Assembly: GCF_900114995.1 (NCBI RefSeq)
Contig: NZ_FOUX01000004.1
Span: 558,001-622,000, forward strand
DNA from: Chitinophaga sp. YR627
GTDB taxonomy: Bacteria; Bacteroidota; Bacteroidia; Chitinophagales; Chitinophagaceae
Length of the DNA: 64,000 bases
Reading direction: 5' to 3'
The notes under the pieces are model-generated. The model saw only the letters and a program-made list of their open reading frames with translations. It ran no database searches and had not been told where the DNA came from. Each line of letters starts with the position of its first letter. Positions within the stretch are counted from its first letter, which is position 1. The position numbers and the translations under genes were made by a program. Below are positions 50,346-59,512 of the stretch, in pieces.

Positions 50346-50834
50346 CTAGCTACGAATTACCTTTTTCAAAGAATCCACACTGATACCCCCAATGATAATT
50401 TCCCTAAATTCTTTCTTCTTGTCATACACTGCCAAATAAGGAAATCCCGGCGCCTTATAATAGCTAAAGAAAAATCCGTTGACATCCTTACCAATTGTAA
50501 CATTCTTGAATTTATCTAGCTTAAACAAGGTATCATACATATGGATCTCCTTGAAATCAGCCGCGCTTACCAGGTAAAACCGGGTATCTTTTAACTCATC
50601 CATTCGTTTTGTCAACTCTCTGGTCAAGGCCTGACAATATGGACAATCAGGGCCAAAGAAAAACAATACCACCGGTTGTCCTTTGGGAATAGAAGCTGTA
50701 TTTATTTTAACAGTAGTGTCCAGCAATTGAATTTTAAAATCAGGCATCTTTCTATCGATTCCCGGAGGCAATGGCCTTTGTCTTTCGCAACTGAATATCC
50801 CTATTAAAAACAGGGCTACAAACAATACTCTCAT
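50346..50834 (-). CDS. Thioredoxin-like redoxin lipoprotein
   Basis: A 162-residue exported protein. The lipobox LIGIFSC places the mature Cys at residue 16. A redoxin (TlpA/AhpC-TSA-like) fold follows, with the active-site CPYC in FFGPDCPYCQALTREL, a cis-proline region GFPYLAVYDKK, and a C-terminal helix. It could reduce disulfides of periplasmic proteins or of the small secreted two-cysteine proteins in this region, but that link is speculation. It starts 2 bases after the stop of the large fused gene, so they probably share a transcript. Confidence 0.88.
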   Translation of the reverse strand: MRVLFVALFLIGIFSCERQRPLPPGIDRKMPDFKIQLLDTTVKINTASIPKGQPVVLFFFGPDCPYCQALTRELTKRMDELKDTRFYLVSAADFKEIHMYDTLFKLDKFKNVTIGKDVNGFFFSYYKAPGFPYLAVYDKKKEFREIIIGGISVDSLKKVIRS

Positions 50835-50836
50835 CT

Positions 50837-53800
50837 TTATGATATTTTATTATTGGCTGCTTTCCAGATATAATCTATCAGTAGCAGTCCGAAGGAGAAA
50901 AATATTAATATCGGCAGCATCTGGAATCGCAAAGCGATCTGGGATGCGAATACACTAAATCCAAAGTTGATAATCCATAAACCAAAAGCCAGCAGCAATC
51001 CAACGGATAAGGCTTTGTTGTATTTGAAACCTTTTAATAGTACAAAGCCAAACAAACTGAATATGAAGACAACGTTCATCATCCCTACAAGGATAGGGTA
51101 GAAGTTGAGAATGGTGACTTTCAGATCTTTGAAATGAGTTTTTAATTTGCGGGATTCAAATCCGAACCATTGCTGGCCGATAGGTGCAATACTATCTTTA
51201 CCCATATTATAGGTATCCAGAAACTCAACCGGTGGCGCATAGTACTTCATGGTATTGGGCACCAGGTAGTATTGGGTAAACGTAACCGGGTACTGTTTGA
51301 TCAGGTAAGCACCATATTCAGAAAACAGCGGTCCTACGGAGGCCCATTTCTTTAGTATATGCGCAGTGGAGTCTTTTTTGAACTTCTGATACATGTATTG
51401 CTGTAGAGGAGATTTCGGATCCCACATATACCAGGTATTCGCGATCATCATTTCCTGCTGATGCATGAAAACGTTCCTTGTTGTATCAAAGTAGGTGCGC
51501 ACCATCTTGTCGAGTTGTTTAAACTTCGCGGGCATAGGAGGTGGTGGTTCGTCCTGGACAAAGCGGTAAGCATAAAGCGCATTATTGGCCATCTGCCAAC
51601 CGCTGAAAGGAGAGAACTGACGGATACCAGTGAGTCTATCATATTGATTGCTGGTATGCCAGACAAATCCCGCAATAAGTACTAAACTTGACAGCATCCC
51701 AATCACCTTCATTCTCCATGGTTGTCTGCTGATAATAAAGGCGATGGCAGCAACTATAGGATAAAACAGCGCGTTGTACCTCACGGTGAAGGCTAACAGA
51801 ATAATAACCGCATGCCAGATGATCAGACCTTTATTAGGTCGATGCAATATCCACAGTAACAATGTAAACCAGATCAAGCTCAGACTAAGAAATAACGCGT
51901 CACTGGATACATAATTGGCAATGAAAAGAAATACCGGATTAAATATCATTCCTGCGAATAACAATCCGAATATAACCTTTCCTGGTCTGTAGAAATAAGC
52001 CAGCGTTAATATGAGCATCAATGCGCTGGACTGTAAGAGCAGATATTGGAAACCGACCAATGCGGTATCCCATATGGTGAACGTACTGAAGAATCTTAAA
52101 AATTTGGAATAACCAATCGGATAAGTGTTTATACTAAAGTTGCCAAATGCGGATTCCAGGTAAACATAAGAATCTCCATCAATAAATCCGGCTGATGGAT
52201 AGAAATGTTTAAATACCAGGAACTGCAAAATGACAGCCAGGCCTGCAAACCAGATCAGTGCTTTATTCCAGGGCTGGCCCCATATAAACTCCTTAAAAGA
52301 AGGCACTCTCTTAGGTGCTACTGCGACTGGCACTTCATCTGTGGATTTCTCTTCATGATATTCCTGCTCGGTGTTAATCGCCCAGATGTTATCTTTCGCA
52401 GTAACACCAGCAATGATATTATCAACCGCTACCATGGCAGTAAGCATGGAGTGGTCTGCATTGTTATACTTATGCATACCGTTACGTCCCACCAGGAATA
52501 TATTCTCCAGCTTATCTGTATAAGCTCTCACCTGATCGAATTGTTCATAAGCACCGAAGTACGCAGGGTAAGTCTTTTCTACTCTCAGCACTGTACTATC
52601 TAATACATTGTCTGTGGATGCCAAACCGATCTTCTCCAACTCCCGGATTGCTAAAGCAGAGATCTCACTATCAGGTAATTTCCAGAAATCGTCGGTTTCA
52701 TTACAGAAAAACTCCATTCCTACCCAGGCGGTATCTGGATCTTTCACCATATAAGGGCTCCAGTTATTGAACAGCTGCAGGCGACCCACCTTTACATCTT
52801 TCTCCTGGATGTATATCCAGGTATCTTCCAGCTTCAAAGGCTTCCATTCCCCCGTGTGTTTATCCAGGAAGGATAATTTCCTTAATAAAATACCGACGGT
52901 AATGAAATCCCTGTATTGCAATTTAGATGCGATATCCCTCACCTGAGCTGGCACATCGCCTACAATACCGCCTATCAGCTCTTTAACAGGCATAGTGCTG
53001 AAGAAATAATCACCAGTTAACCGCAGTTCTTCTCCGGTCTCTCTGTTTACGGCCGTTACTGCCGTTACCTTATTATCTTCTGTATAAATATTCTTTACAT
53101 CACAATGCATGTGGATAATGCCCCCCATCTCCTGTACTTGTCTGGCGACTTCCTCCCATAGCTGTCCGGGCCCAAGCTTAGGATAGAAGAATTTTTCGAT
53201 CAGACTTGTCTCTGTACCTTTTTGCGCAATATCTCCCTGATCTTTTGTCTTCTTTTTTGATAATTCCTGTATCGCATGCTCAATAGCTTTCCGAATACTC
53301 ACGCCTTTGATGCGTTGAGCGCCCCATTCCGCCGGGATCTCATCACATGGTACACCCCACACTTTCTCTGTGTAATCTTTAAAGAAGAGGTTATATAAAG
53401 TCTTCCCAAAGCGATTGATCATAAAATCAGCCAGACTCTTCTCGGGCTTCTTAGGGAATAATTGCGCCCATAAATAAGAAATGAGGATGGCGATCGTCCG
53501 GCCTACGCCTAGTTTTCTTAGCGTATCTACGGATAATGTAATAGGATATGTAAAGAACCTGCGCAAAAAGTAGATCCTGGACAATCTATTACGTACCAGC
53601 ATTACCTTATCAGGATCATCACTCTTAATACCGGGGAAATCTTTTCTGTTTACTTCCCTCGTTTTATTCTGGTAAGAGATCTTGTGACTATCACTCCCGG
53701 GTTCCAATGGCAATATATTTAACCACCATTGCATCACTCTATCTGATTTAGAGAAAAAACGGTGGCCACCGATATCCATACGGTTGCCTTTATAGTTAAT

Positions 53801-53938
53801 CGTTTTTGAGATACCACCTATATCTCCGCTTTTCTCTAATATAACAGGGATAATATCTGTACGCTGTAACATCTCATAAGCAGCAGTCAGTCCAGCAGGA
53901 CCTGCTCCAATGATAATGGCTTTTCTTTTTGACTCCAT
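50837..53938 (-). CDS. Fused FAD oxidoreductase and multi-spanning glycosyltransferase-like protein
   Basis: 1033 residues. Residues about 1-515 are a flavin-dependent oxidoreductase of the protoporphyrinogen-oxidase/UDP-galactopyranose-mutase-like superfamily: IIIGAGPAGLTAAYEML, IGGHRFFSKSD, YTEKVWGVPCDEIPAEWG, and a C-terminal NIFLVGRNGMHKYNNADH. After a short linker, residues about 550-1033 carry about ten membrane helices in the pattern of polytopic (ArnT/GT39-like) glycosyltransferases. This half is a clear paralog of the whole protein at 54044-55564 (YPIGYSKFLRFFS, VRYNALFYPI, RWASV-type KKWASVGPLFSEYG). A coupled sugar-modification role in a surface glycan is plausible. Confidence 0.82.
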   Translation of the reverse strand: MESKRKAIIIGAGPAGLTAAYEMLQRTDIIPVILEKSGDIGGISKTINYKGNRMDIGGHRFFSKSDRVMQWWLNILPLEPGSDSHKISYQNKTREVNRKDFPGIKSDDPDKVMLVRNRLSRIYFLRRFFTYPITLSVDTLRKLGVGRTIAILISYLWAQLFPKKPEKSLADFMINRFGKTLYNLFFKDYTEKVWGVPCDEIPAEWGAQRIKGVSIRKAIEHAIQELSKKKTKDQGDIAQKGTETSLIEKFFYPKLGPGQLWEEVARQVQEMGGIIHMHCDVKNIYTEDNKVTAVTAVNRETGEELRLTGDYFFSTMPVKELIGGIVGDVPAQVRDIASKLQYRDFITVGILLRKLSFLDKHTGEWKPLKLEDTWIYIQEKDVKVGRLQLFNNWSPYMVKDPDTAWVGMEFFCNETDDFWKLPDSEISALAIRELEKIGLASTDNVLDSTVLRVEKTYPAYFGAYEQFDQVRAYTDKLENIFLVGRNGMHKYNNADHSMLTAMVAVDNIIAGVTAKDNIWAINTEQEYHEEKSTDEVPVAVAPKRVPSFKEFIWGQPWNKALIWFAGLAVILQFLVFKHFYPSAGFIDGDSYVYLESAFGNFSINTYPIGYSKFLRFFSTFTIWDTALVGFQYLLLQSSALMLILTLAYFYRPGKVIFGLLFAGMIFNPVFLFIANYVSSDALFLSLSLIWFTLLLWILHRPNKGLIIWHAVIILLAFTVRYNALFYPIVAAIAFIISRQPWRMKVIGMLSSLVLIAGFVWHTSNQYDRLTGIRQFSPFSGWQMANNALYAYRFVQDEPPPPMPAKFKQLDKMVRTYFDTTRNVFMHQQEMMIANTWYMWDPKSPLQQYMYQKFKKDSTAHILKKWASVGPLFSEYGAYLIKQYPVTFTQYYLVPNTMKYYAPPVEFLDTYNMGKDSIAPIGQQWFGFESRKLKTHFKDLKVTILNFYPILVGMMNVVFIFSLFGFVLLKGFKYNKALSVGLLLAFGLWIINFGFSVFASQIALRFQMLPILIFFSFGLLLIDYIWKAANNKIS

Positions 53939-54043
53939 AATGTGGTATTGATAAATGTGAAACAGGGCGCCTCAAGAGGGTCATGGTTAACTATTCTAAA
54001 ATACCACAGTATTTATTCCCATTTGTTAGGAGAAAGCGGATAA

Positions 54044-55564
54044 TTATATAGCTGGGTCTGGAACCGGGCTTTCTTCGACTGGTTTTGACTCCTGCCGGCT
54101 TTCCTGGATGACAAATCCTAGTAATAGCACTGCGAAAGTCAACGTGAAAATAAATGGGAATGCCTGGTATCGTAATACTATTGGCGATGCCAGTACACTG
54201 AAGGCGAGGTTGCCAAGCCAGATGATTAACATCACCCATAAAACTTTCCTGTAGTAAGGGCTGACTTTAGAGAAGCCGCCTAATATTACAAAACCGATGA
54301 ATCCGAAGAAGAAGATTACATTAATCATTGCCAATAGCAGCGGGAATATTGCAGTGAGGATGATGTTTTTGTTTTTGGAGAAATGATGGACTTTGTTGGA
54401 TTTGTATCCGAACCAGGTGACTGCGCCGGGATCTACTGTGTCACTGCCCATGTTATAAATACCCAAAAACTCAGTTGGTGGGGAGTAGTAATTTAGAAAA
54501 TTAGGCCAAATGTAGTATTTAATAAACTCCGCAGGGTGTTGCTTGATCAACCATGTCCCGTACTGGCCATATAGAGGCGACACAGAGGCCCAACGTTTTA
54601 AGTATGGCGTAGTACTGTCTTTTTTATACTTATCAGCTAAATAGAGCTTTAAAGGAGCTTTTTCGTCCCAGAGGTAATAGATACCAAGTTCTCCGTCGGG
54701 GCGTTGTTTTAATTTATTAAGTGAGTCCATGTGTTGTATAGTGAAATTGTGCAATTTCACAAACTGTTTAGGAATATTTGATCTTTGAGGCGGAACGTGA
54801 GCATACATAAATAGCGCATTGCTTCCTATTTGCCAGCCGCCGAAAGGAGAGAATATTGCGACGCCTAAGTTTTCCTTAAACGTTAAAGTGGTATATGTGA
54901 AGAACCAGGCTACAGGAAGCAATACTATAGCTAATCTTAACAACTTCTCTTTTAAGATGCCCTTGGTTATAAATACCACCAGTATACTTATTATTGGGTA
55001 ATATAAGGCATTATAGCGTACTGAGAATACAAACCCTAGTATTAGGGCATGTAGGATAAACATGCGCGTATTAGGTTCGTAAATGAGCCAGAAAAGGGTT
55101 GTTAGCCAGAGTAAGCTGAAAGTGGCGAATAAGGCGTCGCTTGAGACGAAGTTGGCGATGTATAACCATAAAGGATTGAGTACGAGCAAGGCGAATAGTA
55201 TGCGAGTGAGCAATTTACCAGGTTGAAGTAGGTATTTGATTGAAAATAGAAAGGACAGTATTGAGAATTGTAAAAGGGAGTATTGAACAATGACCAGGCC
55301 CGTGCTAGATCTATTGAATACGCTTATAAAGCGAAGGAATTTTGAATATCCGACTGGCCACATATTGATATTTACGTTATTGAATGCGGCATCTATGTAC
55401 GAATAAGAATCAGGAAGGAAGTTGGGGAAGGGGTAAAGTCTAAGATTGACAATTAACAAAAGCATGGCCAATAAGATGGAAATAAGCAATAACCATCTGT
55501 TATCTTTTTCAATCCAGACATTACAAACAAAGGCGTTAGGAAATAATAAGGGTTTAAATTCCAT
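54044..55564 (-). CDS. Polytopic glycosyltransferase-like membrane protein
   Basis: 506 residues with about eleven membrane helices, from residue 25 to 490. The regions GYSKFLRFISVF, YIANFVSSDALFATF, VRYNALYYPII, FSPFGGWQIGSNALFMYAHV and YLKRWASVSPLYGQYG align closely with the C-terminal half of the fused protein at 50837. Such proteins move a sugar from a lipid-linked donor to an acceptor on the outer side of the membrane. No signal peptide other than the first helix. It is 105 bases upstream of the fused gene on the same strand, so both may be one transcript. Confidence 0.8.
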   Translation of the reverse strand: MEFKPLLFPNAFVCNVWIEKDNRWLLLISILLAMLLLIVNLRLYPFPNFLPDSYSYIDAAFNNVNINMWPVGYSKFLRFISVFNRSSTGLVIVQYSLLQFSILSFLFSIKYLLQPGKLLTRILFALLVLNPLWLYIANFVSSDALFATFSLLWLTTLFWLIYEPNTRMFILHALILGFVFSVRYNALYYPIISILVVFITKGILKEKLLRLAIVLLPVAWFFTYTTLTFKENLGVAIFSPFGGWQIGSNALFMYAHVPPQRSNIPKQFVKLHNFTIQHMDSLNKLKQRPDGELGIYYLWDEKAPLKLYLADKYKKDSTTPYLKRWASVSPLYGQYGTWLIKQHPAEFIKYYIWPNFLNYYSPPTEFLGIYNMGSDTVDPGAVTWFGYKSNKVHHFSKNKNIILTAIFPLLLAMINVIFFFGFIGFVILGGFSKVSPYYRKVLWVMLIIWLGNLAFSVLASPIVLRYQAFPFIFTLTFAVLLLGFVIQESRQESKPVEESPVPDPAI

Positions 55565-56085
55565 AAGAGCTCAGCTTAGCATATCAACTTTAACAGGAAA
55601 GTTAATTAAGGAAACAGAGTTCTAAGTTACGAGATAGAGAATTATTTCTCTAAGCTGTGCTTTGGGGATTTCTTAGAGGGCTAAGATAAATGCGAAAAGG
55701 GGAAATACCGTATGTAGAGAGTTCATTTTTGATTCTAATCAGAAATTAATTCTAATCAAACTTTGATCAGCTATCATATGGAAAGCCAGAGCAAGCCCCA
55801 GTTATCCAAAGGATTGCCGACATTGGAATAAATAGATTGACAATTGATATTTTAATTGGTATCCAAACAATTGTTGATCGAACTATAAAAATATATTGAA
55901 AACGATTCTTTTGTAATAAAAATATCACGTCTATAACTCCAGAAAAATCTCAAACAATTAATATTAGAGACGATGGCAATCCATGTTGAATACCACTACA
56001 GATTTCACATTTCTCACTCAGAGCAAGTTAAGACAATAGTTTGTGATAATATATTTTATAGTCTATTATCTTTTAGAGAAAAAGA
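55565..56085. other. 521-base AT-rich spacer without a supported gene
   Basis: No open frame with family likeness, no hairpin I trust and no clear -33/-7 pair on either strand. From here rightward the sequence is clearly richer in A and T. Confidence 0.5.
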
Positions 56086-58707
56086 TCAAAAGTCAGATTT
56101 AACTCTATTAAAATTTAGAGGCATGCTATTGCCCATCCAATAGGGCAGTGGCAATCCTTTTAAATAATAATCAAAAAACTGTTGCTGACGAATCGTAAAA
56201 TCCATTTTATTCTCTACATTAGAAAGCACGTGTCCTTCCCCATCATATTGAAGCAGCCAAGTTGGATTTCTATTCCTTCTAAGAGCTATAAATTGTGATA
56301 CGGCTTGTGAAAAAGGAACACTACCATCCTTTTTATTATGCATTATTAACACCGGTGTCTTTACTTTATCCGCGTATGGGATAAGTGAATTTCTAGTATA
56401 TAAATCTGGAGAGGCCCAAGGAGATGCTCCAATATTAAATATTCCTTTCTCTAATAGAAAGCTAAGACTTTTCTCACCAAACCCAAGGCCTCCGAAGTAT
56501 CCAAACAGATCCGAAATACCGGCGGATGGTTGTGCTGCAGCGAATAGATTACAATGTGAAATCAGATAATTTGTTTCATACCCACCAAAGCTATGCCCTT
56601 GCAATCCTAGCTTGGTACTATCTACATATCGGAATCCTGACAGATATCGAGCAGCAGATACCACCGAATTACTTATTCCTTCTCCCAATAATCCGGTTTC
56701 TCTATAAATATCAGGCATAAATACAAGATATCCATTACTAACATACCACGGAATACTCAAAGTCCCAATACTTAAATCCGGATAACGAAATCTAAAAACT
56801 TCATTACTACAACCTTCATAGTAATTAAAAATAACTGGGTATTTTTTCGTTGAATCAAAATTCTCGGGTTTATAAAGTATTCCGACTCCGATTTCGCCAT
56901 TCTTCATTTTCCATCTGACCAACTCTGAAGTCATCCAATTAAATTCGACTTGGGGCTCTATGTTAGAGACTGAGATAAAACTATTAAAATCTTCAGTAAT
57001 AACTAAATTAGGAGGACGTTTAGCGCTTTGTTTCTGAAGTAGGTAGACATCTGCAAATTTAGCTTTTAAGGGAGGCGGAGGATCCAATGCATAAATAGAT
57101 GGGAAATAATATAAACATTCTTCCATAGGAATTGATGTCATTTTATTAACGTGACCTAGCCTTGCCTTGGTAAAACCATTCTTCCTGGTAGTTATATCCA
57201 ACGCGGTTATAGGGAGAGAATCAGAATCTTGATATGTTGCAAGTCTATCTTTAGGCACCGCGCTACGAAGCTTAATCTTGTTATTCCTTCCAAATTCGTT
57301 AGTAATATTTATTGGCTTAACAACACCAGATGGATCTATTTCCCAAATATCATATTCATCATAACATAGAAAGCGCGAATCATTTTTAATCCACCCAGCA
57401 ATCCCAAATGCATATTTTTCAGGGCGATTGGTCTGGTTATTATATAACTTGCTGGAAATTCCAGCACTAACAATTTTCCCCTCTCGCCTAGCAATGTCAA
57501 AACATACATACTGGTGTTGAGAACTATCATACCAGTACATATATTTTTCGTTAGGCGAGATAAACGGCTGATAAACTCCCTGTGCTGAAGATATGGTATA
57601 TATAGTATCTCCTTTTTCCAAAGATATTAACTTATAAAGTTGAGGTTTATCTGATTGCCAATAAGCTTCAAGATTACTTATTTTATTAACAACCATAGCA
57701 TATTTACCGATCGGAGGCCACAATAAACTCCAATATTTATTTTCTAAGCGAATAAAAGTTGCATTAGAAAAATTGTAAACAGCGGAAAACGTCCTACGTG
57801 GTTCACGTAAATAATCATATTGTTGTTGCGAGTATAAAATTGAATCCTTGTATGACCATATATCAAGACTTGATAATAATTGTACATTCTGATCATTTCT
57901 CTCAAATTCAAGATCGCCAAATTTCAAAAAAAGCCGATTCCCTTTTTCACTAAAAGAAAGCTGATCTGGCAAAATCCGCTCATTTTTAGTGAGATTCGCA
58001 GATTCTTGATCTAGAATCACTTCTGCATGCTCCATACCCGGTCGGAATATAAAAATTTTTGATCCGATCGAATCTGAAACCGAAAAAACAAGTTTCGAGC
58101 TTGATTGATCAAAAATATAATTTCCATCGTTATGCCCTCGATAGATAACCTTATCCATTTTCTTTTGCAAATCCTTATAAATTAAACTGTCTCCCATTTC
58201 AACTAAAACGGCATTTCCGTTTGGATTAAACAGACTTTTAACAGCACCTGCGTATCTTTTAAAACTCGAATCTTTAAATTCCGCTAAGAAAAGTGTGTCA
58301 CCGATAAAGTAACTTATCCAATTTCCATTTCCATCATTAGGTATTGCGAACCACTTTGCACCTAATATGGTTTTTACACTATTATTTTCTAAGTCTATAA
58401 TACCAATACCATTTTCACTTTCAAAAACAAACCGTCGACTGTTTGATGTAAATTTTCCATTTCCAACATTAGACAAAGAACGTATTAACCTTCCATTTTT
58501 ATAACAAATAACAAGAGTAGCCCCATCTCGCTCATTGCTATATGAATATTCAATAAACCTGCCATCATTAGATAGTTTATAGTCTGAAAGTTTATTCCAT
58601 TCTTTATAGACAGCATTCTCAATTAGTCGCTTTTGTCCCAAACATGTAAAACCAATGCAAAAATCGAAAATCAATAAAAAGAAGATAATGCTTTTATAAC
58701 TAGACAT
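56086..58707 (-). CDS. Secreted S9 (prolyl-oligopeptidase-like) hydrolase, copy 2
   Basis: 873 residues, signal peptide 1-25 (ending GFTCLG region, no clear lipobox after it). Same subfamily as copy 1 at 44106: the N-terminal VYKEWNKLSDYKLSNDGRFI corresponds to TYKGWDMLLNYNICDNGKYI in copy 1. The catalytic triad is Ser in GHSFGGYETNY (S706), Asp in NKKDGSVPF (D794) and His in GEGHVL (H826). The codon use is AT-rich compared with copy 1. Divergent from small paralog C, 351 bases apart. Likely acts in the periplasm or outside; substrate unknown. Confidence 0.85.
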   Translation of the reverse strand: MSSYKSIIFFLLIFDFCIGFTCLGQKRLIENAVYKEWNKLSDYKLSNDGRFIEYSYSNERDGATLVICYKNGRLIRSLSNVGNGKFTSNSRRFVFESENGIGIIDLENNSVKTILGAKWFAIPNDGNGNWISYFIGDTLFLAEFKDSSFKRYAGAVKSLFNPNGNAVLVEMGDSLIYKDLQKKMDKVIYRGHNDGNYIFDQSSSKLVFSVSDSIGSKIFIFRPGMEHAEVILDQESANLTKNERILPDQLSFSEKGNRLFLKFGDLEFERNDQNVQLLSSLDIWSYKDSILYSQQQYDYLREPRRTFSAVYNFSNATFIRLENKYWSLLWPPIGKYAMVVNKISNLEAYWQSDKPQLYKLISLEKGDTIYTISSAQGVYQPFISPNEKYMYWYDSSQHQYVCFDIARREGKIVSAGISSKLYNNQTNRPEKYAFGIAGWIKNDSRFLCYDEYDIWEIDPSGVVKPINITNEFGRNNKIKLRSAVPKDRLATYQDSDSLPITALDITTRKNGFTKARLGHVNKMTSIPMEECLYYFPSIYALDPPPPLKAKFADVYLLQKQSAKRPPNLVITEDFNSFISVSNIEPQVEFNWMTSELVRWKMKNGEIGVGILYKPENFDSTKKYPVIFNYYEGCSNEVFRFRYPDLSIGTLSIPWYVSNGYLVFMPDIYRETGLLGEGISNSVVSAARYLSGFRYVDSTKLGLQGHSFGGYETNYLISHCNLFAAAQPSAGISDLFGYFGGLGFGEKSLSFLLEKGIFNIGASPWASPDLYTRNSLIPYADKVKTPVLIMHNKKDGSVPFSQAVSQFIALRRNRNPTWLLQYDGEGHVLSNVENKMDFTIRQQQFFDYYLKGLPLPYWMGNSMPLNFNRVKSDF

Positions 58708-59058
58708 AAAACGAATTAATGTAATTAAAAATCACATACAATATATTAACCTTTAGGTATACTGAACATTAGGGATACAGAAGATTATATACGAGACACG
58801 GAAAATTTCATACTAGCATCCATCCAATGGGCACTAGTATAAAATAAATGATTATTTACAATATGAGTATTTTAGATAAAATGCCATGATGTACCATTTT
58901 TTTTTAACCCCTACTATGCCGCCTAAACCAATCCTTGGCTAATTTCACTAAGAATAAATATCAAAACTTTTTAGGGCGAACGCCGAACCCCTTCTAAAAA
59001 AGTAGGCATCATTTCTTAACCCAAAGGTTAGCTTTTAACCCAAAAAGCATTTTCGTAT
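58708..59058. other. 351-base divergent spacer between S9 copy 2 and small paralog C
   Basis: Contains the pair ATACTAG/CTAGTAT (58810-58840), the GGGCG leader element (58974-59008) and a direct repeat TTAACCCAAA at 59016-59025 and 59035-59044. No gene is seen. Confidence 0.55.
58974..59008 (+). promoter_or_regulatory. Conserved leader element before small paralog C
   Basis: GGGCG (58974-58978), then GCCGAACCCC and AAAAAAGTAGGCA ending at 59008, in the same order as the leader of paralog B (43882-43849). Paralog A has only GGGCG (43393-43389). Confidence 0.6.
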
Positions 59059-59400
59059 ATGAAAAAGGCAAAAATCATTCTGGCATCCATCGCCTTATTT
59101 GCATTCGTTGGAGGAGTTCTTGCTTTTAACGCACCAAAATTCACTGCGTTGCAGGCATTTACAACTACCACAAGAATTAGCACTGTTATCAACGGTTCAA
59201 CTTATTACAAAGTAACAAGCCCTGCTCTTCCTGTTCTTTGTACAACAACTGATCGTTGGATCACAAATGAAGGCGTATTAGTTAACACTCTTACATCATC
59301 AGCAACGACCTTAGGAACATTTACTACCTTGGGTACTACTATCACAACTAGTTACCCAACATGTACAACAACCCAAACATTCACTACTGTAGTTCCTTGA
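59059..59400 (+). CDS. Small secreted two-cysteine Thr-rich protein, paralog C
   Basis: 113 residues. The signal peptide MKKAKIILASIALFAFVGGV is followed by LAFNAPKFTA. The body is extremely Thr-rich, especially near the end, with two cysteines in VLCTTTDRW and YPTCTTTQ, matching the cysteines of paralogs A and B. Expected to be an exported beta-type protein with one disulfide. Divergent from S9 copy 2 and followed by two hairpins, so it is a single-gene transcript. I know no function for this family. Confidence 0.82.
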   Translation: MKKAKIILASIALFAFVGGVLAFNAPKFTALQAFTTTTRISTVINGSTYYKVTSPALPVLCTTTDRWITNEGVLVNTLTSSATTLGTFTTLGTTITTSYPTCTTTQTFTTVVP

Positions 59401-59413
59401 TCATTGACTATTC

Positions 59414-59432
59414 AAAAAGGCTTTAAGCCTTT
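59414..59432 (+). terminator. Small hairpin after paralog C
   Basis: AAAGGCTT-T-AAGCCTTT, 14 bases after the stop. Weak loop, followed by a longer hairpin at 59449. Confidence 0.5.
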
Positions 59433-59448
59433 ATCGTTGATTAAAAAT

Positions 59449-59481
59449 TATGCATGGCTAGTATAACACTAGCCATGCATA
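59449..59481. terminator. 14-base perfect hairpin after paralog C
   Basis: TATGCATGGCTAGT - ATAAC - ACTAGCCATGCATA. It lies between convergent paralog C and the SusD gene ending at 59513, so it may serve both. Confidence 0.75.
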
Positions 59482-59512
59482 AACATTTGCCTACGCAAAT
59501 TCGCTTTCATCT

